64,000 nucleotides of DNA from Segatella maculosa DSM 19339 = JCM 15638 (GTDB lineage Bacteria; Bacteroidota; Bacteroidia; Bacteroidales; Bacteroidaceae). Shown here piece by piece: positions 8,736 to 14,491 of the stretch. A model generated the notes under the pieces. It did not search any database. It worked only from the letters and a program-made list of their open reading frames with translations, and was not told the origin of the DNA. The DNA lies in contig NZ_KB908324.1 of the NCBI RefSeq assembly GCF_000382385.1, positions 1 to 64,000 of the forward strand. Direction: 5' to 3'. The translations under genes and the position numbers were made by a program. Position 1 is the stretch's first letter; each line of letters begins with the position of its first letter.

Positions 8736-10373
8736 ATGCACAAAAGAATCTTTATGGTAATGGCGCTTTGCGCTTCTCTCCTGCAGGTTGGTGCGGCAGA
8801 AGCCGACTATCACGTCATTCCGCTGCCGAAACAAATCACGATGAGTAAAGGAAATCCTTTCCATTTGCTGCCGACAACGCAGATTATTTGTACTTCGTCA
8901 GACGACTTGATGCAGGGAAATGCACGTTTCCTCTGCGACTATATCAAGGAAACAACGGGGCTGTCGCTCTCTGTCGGCAGCTCTTCCAAGGTGAAAATAC
9001 CTGCTATCATGCTCGTAATCGACCCGAAAATGCAAGGCGACGAGGCCTATAAACTCTCCGTTTCTCCCAAGAAACTGGTCATCAGCGGGCGCACCCCGGC
9101 CGGCATTTTCTATGGCATTCAAACGCTTCGCAAGTCACTTCCCATCATCAAAGCAGGGAGTTCGGAGCCTATCATGTTGCCGGCTGCAGAGATAACCGAT
9201 GCACCCCGCTTCGCTTATCGGGGCATGATGCTCGACTGTTCACGCCATTTCTTCTCGATAGATTTCGTGAAACGGTTTATAGATCTGCTGGCACTCCACA
9301 ATATGAACACCTTTCATTGGCACTTGACTGACGACCAAGGCTGGCGCATCGAGATTAAAAAGTATCCCAAACTGACGGAGATTGGCTCCAAACGCACAGG
9401 TACCATCATGGGACACAACACAGATGTCGACGACGGACAGCCTTATGGAGGGTTCTATACGCAGCAAGAAGCAAGGGATATCGTGGAGTATGCGCGCCAA
9501 CGGCATATCACTGTCATTCCCGAAATAGACATGCCGGGCCACATGAAGGCTGCCTTGGCCGCCTATCCCGAGCTTGGTTGCACGGGAGGTCCTTATGAAG
9601 TGGGCCACGCTTGGGGCATTTATAAGGACGTGCTCTGCTTAGGTAATGAGCAAGTATTCCGGTTTGTTAATGCCATCATTGATGAAGTGGCCGACATTTT
9701 CCCTGCAAAATATATCCACATCGGCGGAGATGAGACGCCAACCACGCGTTGGGGAGAATGTCCGAAATGTCAAAAGGTCGCCGCCGAACAGAACTTAAAG
9801 CTCAATAAGCTGCAGGCTTACTTCACCAACCGCGTAGAAAAGTATATCAACGGCAAGGGAAGAAAAATCATTGGCTGGGATGAAATCCTCGAAGGTGACA
9901 TCAATCCGAGTGCAACCATCATGAGCTGGCGCGGCATTGAGCCGGGAGAGCGCGGTGCAAAGCTGGGACACGATGTCATTATGACGCCCACTTCGCACTG
10001 TTACTTTGATTATGGGCAGAATAAAGACGAGAATACGGAGCCCGAAGGACAGCATCCGCTTCTCACGGTAGAGAAGGTTTACAGTTTAGACCCTGCACCT
10101 GAGACGATGCCTACAGACGCTCGCAAGCATATTTTGGGCGCACAAGCAAACCTTTGGAGTGAGTATGTGGCTTATCCCAACCGTGCCGAGTATGCAGTTT
10201 TACCGCGTATGGCTGCTCTTTGCGAGGTGCAATGGACCCCGAATGAGCTAAAAAACTTCAATAACTTCAAGCAACGGGTAGACCATATGGCTGCCATCTA
10301 CGACCTTCATCACTACGTCTATGCGCTCCACCTTTGGCCAGAACGCTTCAATCATAATCGGATTGAGTGGTAA
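8736..10373 (+). CDS. GH20 beta-N-acetylhexosaminidase
   Basis: 545 residues with an N-terminal signal peptide (MALCASLLQVGAAEA). Residues ~22-150 are the GH20b alpha/beta domain, followed by the catalytic barrel with FAYRGMMLDCSRHFF, FHWHLTDDQGWRIE and HIGGDETPTTRW; Asp332-Glu333 is the expected catalytic pair of substrate-assisted catalysis. It cleaves terminal beta-GlcNAc or GalNAc in the periplasm or at the surface. It is cotranscribed with the permease upstream and is probably part of the same host-glycan pathway as the GH29 fucosidase. A terminator follows at 10427-10480. Confidence 0.92.
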   Translation: MHKRIFMVMALCASLLQVGAAEADYHVIPLPKQITMSKGNPFHLLPTTQIICTSSDDLMQGNARFLCDYIKETTGLSLSVGSSSKVKIPAIMLVIDPKMQGDEAYKLSVSPKKLVISGRTPAGIFYGIQTLRKSLPIIKAGSSEPIMLPAAEITDAPRFAYRGMMLDCSRHFFSIDFVKRFIDLLALHNMNTFHWHLTDDQGWRIEIKKYPKLTEIGSKRTGTIMGHNTDVDDGQPYGGFYTQQEARDIVEYARQRHITVIPEIDMPGHMKAALAAYPELGCTGGPYEVGHAWGIYKDVLCLGNEQVFRFVNAIIDEVADIFPAKYIHIGGDETPTTRWGECPKCQKVAAEQNLKLNKLQAYFTNRVEKYINGKGRKIIGWDEILEGDINPSATIMSWRGIEPGERGAKLGHDVIMTPTSHCYFDYGQNKDENTEPEGQHPLLTVEKVYSLDPAPETMPTDARKHILGAQANLWSEYVAYPNRAEYAVLPRMAALCEVQWTPNELKNFNNFKQRVDHMAAIYDLHHYVYALHLWPERFNHNRIEW

Positions 10374-10426
10374 ACAACAGTATTTCAGAGGTTAGACATA
10401 CAATTATTGCTTGAAAAACCATGTTC

Positions 10427-10480
10427 GGAGGTTCCGTGTTCAACGCTTCTATAAGGCGTTGGCATAGGGCCTCCGGTTTT
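10427..10480 (+). terminator. Terminator after the GH20 gene
   Basis: GGAGG (10427-10431) pairs with CCTCC (10470-10474), with an inner AACGC/GCGTT stem (10442-10446 with 10456-10460), followed by GGTTTTCTT. Located 54 bases past the stop codon. Confidence 0.6.
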
Positions 10481-10503
10481 CTTGTCTTGTCCTTTTGCTT
10501 TCC

Positions 10504-10584
10504 AATCTCAGCCATTTTAGCGCACAATATGGCTGAGATTAGCGCGCAATATGGCTCATTTTACCGTGCAATATGGCTGAGATT
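10504..10584. repeat. Three tandem 22-bp repeats with an inverted half-copy
   Basis: Three units at 10519-10540, 10541-10562 and 10563-10584 share the core GCAATATGGCT and an AGATT or similar tail. Just before them AATCTCAGCCATTTT (10504-10518) is the inverse of the unit end and can fold onto the first unit. They lie between the GH20 terminator and the next palindromes, outside any gene. Confidence 0.6.
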
Positions 10585-10601
10585 ACAAACCATTTGAACG
10601 C

Positions 10602-10719
10602 ATGTAGGGACGCACGGTCCGTGCGTCCGCTCCTATTTCAGTTAACAGTTGATGCGTAAATGGGAGGAAAAGTTGTTTGTGCTGCGCTGGGCGGACGCAC
10701 GAGCCGTGCGTCCCTACAT
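10602..10719. repeat. Pair of ATGTAGGGACGCACG palindromes in inverted arrangement
   Basis: At 10602-10627 the element has the left flank ATGTA but lacks the matching right flank; at 10693-10719 it has the right flank CTACAT but lacks the left one. Together they form a larger inverted repeat around about 65 bases. Same family as the intact copy at 2485-2517. Confidence 0.65.
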
Positions 10720-10857
10720 CTCCGCCACGGCCTTTTTGTACGATAAAAACATCGATAAAATCGAAATGCGACCATCATTTTGAACACTAAATGGCCGCCA
10801 TTCGAATTATTTATGCTATTTTTGCAGATAGATATCAACCACATAAAAAGTCGAAAG

Positions 10858-11037
10858 ATGGATAAACTACCCAATGATCCCATGATTCTGTTTGGTGCGG
10901 TCAACATGTTGCTGCGCGATAACTATCATTCGCTCGACGAACTGTGCGACGATATGAACGTCGACCGCGCAGAACTCGAAAAGAAACTGGCCGCCGCCGG
11001 CTTCAAATATGACAAGGCACACAAGAAATTCTGGTAG
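10858..11037 (+). CDS. DUF4250 small protein
   Basis: 59 residues from MDKLPNDPMILFGAVN; the longer upstream ORF crosses a -7-like TATTTTTG (10817-10824), so the ATG at 10858 is preferred. The text matches DUF4250: short helical proteins with LPxDPxxLxSxxNxxLRD and a DLxVDRxELxxKLAxxGYxYD helix-turn-helix-like second half. Role unknown; a DNA- or RNA-binding helper is possible. It precedes the exonuclease gene by 35 bases. Confidence 0.7.
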   Translation: MDKLPNDPMILFGAVNMLLRDNYHSLDELCDDMNVDRAELEKKLAAAGFKYDKAHKKFW

Positions 11038-11057
11038 ACAGAAACCTTGAGAATCAT

Positions 11058-11065
11058 TACTTTTG
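11058..11065 (+). promoter_or_regulatory. -7 element just before the exonuclease start
   Basis: TACTTTTG fits the TAnnTTTG consensus. Transcription would begin about seven bases later, at or next to the ATG at 11073, so the mRNA may be leaderless. No good -33 is visible. Confidence 0.35.
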
Positions 11066-11072
11066 CAACGTA

Positions 11073-11561
11073 ATGAAAGACTTCGCAGCCATCGATTTCG
11101 AGACGGCCAACAACGAATGCACCAGTGTTTGCTCCGTTGGATTGGTCGTTGTGCGCGACGGAATGATTGCCGATCGCTTCTATTCGCTCATTCATCCCGA
11201 GCCGGATTACTACACTTATTGGAATACCCGCGTGCATGGATTGACGCAAAATGACACAGATTGCGCCCCCGTCTTTCCCGAAGTGTGGCGTAAAGTGGAG
11301 CCCCTCATCGACGGACTGCCACTGGTTGCCCACAATAAAGCCTTTGACGAGCGTTGCCTAAAGGCCGTTTTCCGTTGCTATCAAATGGACTATCCCGACT
11401 ATCCTTTCCTTTGTACGCTCGTCAAGTCGCGCCGGGTTTGGCCCCAAGGTCGCCACAATCTCGACGTGATTGCAGCCCGATGCGGTTACAACCTGACCGA
11501 CCATCATCACGCACTTGCCGATGCCGAGGCTTGTGCCGCCATTGCTTTGCAGATATTATAG
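11073..11561 (+). CDS. DnaQ-like 3'-5' exonuclease
   Basis: 162 residues forming one DEDDh exonuclease domain. Motif I is AIDFET (Asp8, Glu10), motif II lies around LVAHNKAFDERCL, and motif III is HHALADAEACA near the end. Such stand-alone epsilon-like proteins trim DNA or RNA 3' ends. The sequence is clearly related to the N-terminal half of the prophage protein at 42548-43402. It sits between DUF4250 and the DUF3791/DUF3990 operon but has its own start signals. Confidence 0.85.
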   Translation: MKDFAAIDFETANNECTSVCSVGLVVVRDGMIADRFYSLIHPEPDYYTYWNTRVHGLTQNDTDCAPVFPEVWRKVEPLIDGLPLVAHNKAFDERCLKAVFRCYQMDYPDYPFLCTLVKSRRVWPQGRHNLDVIAARCGYNLTDHHHALADAEACAAIALQIL

Positions 11562-11568
11562 CCCGTTT

Positions 11569-11600
11569 CTTGCAACTTCGGAACTTTCTCTGTATCTTTG
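11569..11600 (+). promoter_or_regulatory. Promoter of the DUF3791-DUF3990 operon
   Basis: CTTG (11569-11572), a 20-base spacer and TATCTTTG (11593-11600) match the Bacteroidetes sigma-ABfr pattern TTTG-N19/21-TAnnTTTG well. The first gene starts 21 bases further on. Confidence 0.65.
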
Positions 11601-11621
11601 CCTATATAATATAAGGTGGTA

Positions 11622-11837
11622 ATGACCTACGAACAACTTGACTTTACAACCTATTGCATCGGACTTCTTGCCTGCCGTTTGGGCATGAACCAACGTGATG
11701 TGTACGACAAACTGAAGGAAAGCGATATTCTCGATGACTATATCGTTAAGGCATACGAAGTGCTCCATACCTTCAGTAGCGACTATATTGCCGATGATTT
11801 GCTGGGGTATATGAAAGAGAAAGGAGTGATTGAATGA
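11622..11837 (+). CDS. DUF3791 protein (candidate antitoxin)
   Basis: 71 residues from the ATG at 11622. The all-helical text (FTTYCIGLLACRLGMNQRDV, LKESDILDDYIVKAYEVLHT, YIADDLLGYMKEKGV) matches DUF3791, small proteins regularly found directly before DUF3990 genes. The stop overlaps the next start by four bases (ATGA), so translation is coupled. By position and pairing it could neutralise the DUF3990 protein; that is inference, not shown by the sequence. Confidence 0.75.
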   Translation: MTYEQLDFTTYCIGLLACRLGMNQRDVYDKLKESDILDDYIVKAYEVLHTFSSDYIADDLLGYMKEKGVIE

Positions 11838-12304
11838 AGGTATATCATGCTTCAAACACGATTATCAAGCGTCCTGATACGCTCCATTCGCGCGTGGCTT
11901 TAGACTTCGGGCAGGGTTTTTACGTCACGGTCTTGCGTGAACAAGCCATTAAATATGGCGAACGTTTCAAGTTAAGAAAGCAGCAGGCGTTTCTTAATGT
12001 CTATGAATTAAGCGACGGATGGCAGGCAAAAAATATCAAAAAGTTCACGGCCTACGATGCCGAATGGCTCGACTTTATCACGGCAAACCGCCGACAACGC
12101 TCCGTCGTTTCTTATGACTGCGTGGAAGGAGGCATTGCAAACGACCGGATATTCCGCACGATTGACTTGTTTCTATCACAGGATATCAGTCGAGACGAAG
12201 CCCTTAAAAGACTTCGATTCGAAGAGCCCAACCATCAGATTTGCTTCTTGAAGCAGGCTTTAATAGATGAATTTCTTTCATTCATCGATGCAGAGGAGAT
12301 TTAA
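11834..12304 (+). CDS. DUF3990 protein (possible ADP-ribosyltransferase-like toxin)
   Basis: 156 residues matching DUF3990 over the full length: an opening VYHASN, then RVALDFGQGFYVT with following QA, a middle EWLDFITANRR and a late IANDRIFRTIDLF. The H, FGQGFYVT and C-terminal acidic positions recall the H-Y-E layout of ADP-ribosyltransferase folds, so it may modify a cell target with ADP-ribose; this is a fold-level guess. It is framed by DUF3791 genes on both sides with a 4-base overlap upstream and a 1-base gap downstream, the tight coupling expected of toxin-antitoxin genes. Confidence 0.75.
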   Translation: MKVYHASNTIIKRPDTLHSRVALDFGQGFYVTVLREQAIKYGERFKLRKQQAFLNVYELSDGWQAKNIKKFTAYDAEWLDFITANRRQRSVVSYDCVEGGIANDRIFRTIDLFLSQDISRDEALKRLRFEEPNHQICFLKQALIDEFLSFIDAEEI

Positions 12305-12305
12305 A

Positions 12306-12530
12306 ATGGACGCAAAACAAATCGTATTGCAGATGAAATATGCACGCATCATCAAGGGTATTGCCGAACAAATGGGCATATCTTTGGAGGAAGCAATGGA
12401 CAGATTCTATCATTCCGTGACCTTTCAACTGATTCAAAATGGCGTGGCCGACCTGCATTGTCGTAGCGACCGCTACCTCATAGACGAGTTCTTGATTGAA
12501 GAAAAAGCATTGACAATACCGCAACCATGA
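12306..12530 (+). CDS. Second DUF3791-type protein
   Basis: 74 residues from the ATG at 12306, the first start after the DUF3990 stop. The text (LQMKYARIIKGIAEQMGISL, EEAMDRFYHSVTFQLI, RSDRYLIDEFLIE) fits the second common DUF3791 type, with one helical domain and a YLIDEF end. Overlaps the GNAT start by four bases (ATGA). Having two different DUF3791 proteins around one DUF3990 suggests two binding or neutralising partners. Confidence 0.7.
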   Translation: MDAKQIVLQMKYARIIKGIAEQMGISLEEAMDRFYHSVTFQLIQNGVADLHCRSDRYLIDEFLIEEKALTIPQP

Positions 12531-13027
12531 CGTTCAGACAGGCCAATTTACAGGATTTTGACACGTGTTGGAGGCTGATTGACGCGGCAAGATGGAAGAT
12601 GATGGCCGACGGAAGGCATCAATGGACGGCGGAATATCCCTCGCGTGAGCTGATTATAGCAGACATAAAAAGCGGCGAAGCCTATGTTTTGACCGACGAA
12701 GATGACGTGAAAACGTATGGCGTTGTGACCCAAAATGGCGAGTCGGCTTACGAACAATGCATGGCTGAATGGCTAACTGAGGGTGATTATATGGTCATTC
12801 ATCGGTTGGCAGTGAGCCCGAATGCGCGTGGGAAAGGATTGGCGAAGCAGTTCTTCCAAGGTGTGGAAGCGATGTGCAGACAGCAGAATATCCACAGCAT
12901 CAAGGTGGATACGAACCACGATAACCGAGAGATGCGCGGTCTGTTGCAACGACTCGGCTTTGTCGAATGTGGAAAGATAGATTATGGGCCACGCGGTATG
13001 CGACTGGCTTTTGAACGTGTTTTATAA
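12527..13027 (+). CDS. GNAT-family N-acetyltransferase
   Basis: 166 residues. Acetyl-CoA-binding motif A reads VIHRLAVSPNARGKGLAKQF (RGKGLA loop), followed by a helix and the C-terminal LLQRLGFVECGK strand-turn of the GNAT fold. The substrate cannot be told from sequence. It overlaps the DUF3791 gene by four bases, so it is translated with the DUF3791-DUF3990 set and may be functionally linked to it. Confidence 0.8.
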   Translation: MTFRQANLQDFDTCWRLIDAARWKMMADGRHQWTAEYPSRELIIADIKSGEAYVLTDEDDVKTYGVVTQNGESAYEQCMAEWLTEGDYMVIHRLAVSPNARGKGLAKQFFQGVEAMCRQQNIHSIKVDTNHDNREMRGLLQRLGFVECGKIDYGPRGMRLAFERVL

Positions 13028-13045
13028 ACCAAACCCTAAGAAACA

Positions 13046-13300
13046 ATGATTAAAATGTATGTAATGAAGTCCTGTCCCTATTGCGCTCACGTGATGAAGC
13101 AGGTGGAAGGCAACCCCGAATTCAAAGTGATCGACATCGGAGAAGACGTGCGCTATATGAAAGAATTCCTCGCTTTGCGCGACAACGACCCCGCTTTTGA
13201 CGAAGAAAAAGCCACGGGCGACGTCTGCATTCCATGCTATGTGCGCGAAGATGGCAGCGTGACGCTGATGTCAAAAGACGTGGGATTGGAACCATTGTAA
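13046..13300 (+). CDS. Glutaredoxin-like protein
   Basis: 84 residues opening MIKMYVMKSCPYCAHVMKQV, with a CPYC redox motif at residues ~10-13 after the first beta strand, as in glutaredoxins. Residues C and C in VCIPCYV are a second pair. The expected cis-Pro is supplied by IPCY. A small cytosolic thiol-disulfide or metal-handling protein is likely. It follows the GNAT gene by 18 bases and could be the last gene of that transcript. Confidence 0.7.
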   Translation: MIKMYVMKSCPYCAHVMKQVEGNPEFKVIDIGEDVRYMKEFLALRDNDPAFDEEKATGDVCIPCYVREDGSVTLMSKDVGLEPL

Positions 13301-13330
13301 GCCCTCCCCGCCTCCGCTAAAGGAGGGGAG
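13301..13330. repeat. CCCTCCCC/GGAGGGGA palindromic repeat
   Basis: CCCTCCCCGCCTCC, a short loop and AAAGGAGGGGAGA, directly after the glutaredoxin-like gene. Same family as 2253-2280; it may act as a transcript end. Confidence 0.55.
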
Positions 13331-13365
13331 AACAGACTTACACTATTATTTTAAACGATATTTAT

Positions 13366-14223
13366 ATGGAAATAAAGACATCGGATGCTTTAGGTTTCCC
13401 CTCCATTCAGAGGGGACGAGGGAGACTCTTAATCGCACTTGACCTCGATGGCACGCTGACCAACAGCGAGAAAAAGATTACGCCAAAGACCAAGGATGCT
13501 TTGATGGAGGCACAAGAGCGCGGCGTGAGGATTGTATTGGCATCGGGTAGGCCCACGTATGGCATCATGCCGGTGGCCGAAGAACTGGAATTGGAGCGGC
13601 ATGGTGGGTTCATCTTGGCATTCAATGGCGGCAAGATTGTAGATTGCAAGACGCGAAAAGTAGTGTTTGAACACAAGCTTGACCCGGACGTTGTGCCCGT
13701 ACTCTACGATGAAACCATGCGGGCCGGGCTGCAAATCCTCGTGCATCAGGGAGCCGAAATCGTAGCAACAAGCAGCGAAGACCGCTATGTGAAGTTGGAA
13801 GCAGGCATCAATAAGATGTCCATTGTACAGTGTGATGACTTTCTGAACCAGATTACTTATCCTATCAATAAGTGTCTGATTGTGGGCGAGCCTGCCCCAC
13901 TTTGCGCACTTGAACAACGCATATTAAAACTGCTCGAGGGCCGTATCAGCGCCTATCGTTCGATGGATAACTTTCTTGAATGCGTCCCTTTGGGAATCGA
14001 TAAAGGGCATTCTCTCAAGCGATTGGCAGCCACTTTAGGCATCGATCGCGAGGAAATCATCGCCTGTGGTGACAGCTATAACGACGTTGGAATGATAAAG
14101 TTTGCTGGCTTGGGCGTGGCCATGGCCAACGCACCGCGCGACATTCAAGAGATAGCCGACGTCGTTACGCTGTCGAACGACAATGACGGTGTGGCGCAAG
14201 TAGTCGAGAAATACGTGCTGTAA
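13366..14223 (+). CDS. Cof-type HAD phosphatase
   Basis: 285 residues. Motif I is ALDLDGTLT at residues ~24-32, motif II is LASGRP, the lysine motif lies near GIDKGHSL and motif IV is CGDSYNDVGM, all in order for a Cof-type HAD hydrolase acting on sugar phosphates or similar. Normal family members start only five or six residues before DLDGT. Here about 20 extra residues precede it, and residues ~11-21 (GFPSIQRGRGR) are encoded by a copy of the CCCCTCC palindromic repeat at 13395-13430. The repeat seems to have inserted at the 5' end, and the true start may differ. Confidence 0.85.
   Translation: MEIKTSDALGFPSIQRGRGRLLIALDLDGTLTNSEKKITPKTKDALMEAQERGVRIVLASGRPTYGIMPVAEELELERHGGFILAFNGGKIVDCKTRKVVFEHKLDPDVVPVLYDETMRAGLQILVHQGAEIVATSSEDRYVKLEAGINKMSIVQCDDFLNQITYPINKCLIVGEPAPLCALEQRILKLLEGRISAYRSMDNFLECVPLGIDKGHSLKRLAATLGIDREEIIACGDSYNDVGMIKFAGLGVAMANAPRDIQEIADVVTLSNDNDGVAQVVEKYVL
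13395..13430. repeat. CCCCTC/GAGGGG repeat inside the HAD coding region
   Basis: CCCCTC-CATTCA-GAGGGG followed by ACGAGGGAGACTCTT, the same layout as the intergenic copies at 3131-3161. It lies within the first 22 codons of the HAD gene. Confidence 0.6.
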
Positions 14224-14233
14224 ATACATACCT

Positions 14234-14258
14234 CGGCCTTCCCAAAGGGAGGGAGTGC
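14234..14258. repeat. CCTTCCC/GGGAGGG repeat between convergent genes
   Basis: GGCCTTCCC-AAA-GGGAGGGAGTG, 11 bases past the HAD stop. The rest of 14259-14457 holds no gene that I can support. Confidence 0.5.
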
Positions 14259-14457
14259 TAACTTGCAGGCCTGTTTGAAGAAAGCAATATGTATCATTTG
14301 ATGAGCGATATTACACGCTCTACGACTAAAAAAAATTGGGAATTGTTATTCGATATAACGTATTTTATAGGTACAGACGCATTCATAATAGGAGAAATGC
14401 ACTGAAATAACCATTCAGTATAACATATTTAATACCTTTCACGTAAGCCAATAAGCT

Positions 14458-14491
14458 CCTACTCCCTCCCTTTGGAAGGGTCGGAGTGGGT
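14458..14491. repeat. CCTCCCTTTGGAAGGG repeat at the helicase gene end
   Basis: CTCCCTCCC-TTT-GGAAGGG followed by TCGGAGTGGGTG. It overlaps the last ten codons of the leftward helicase gene (…PTNTHSDPSKGRE). Confidence 0.6.
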
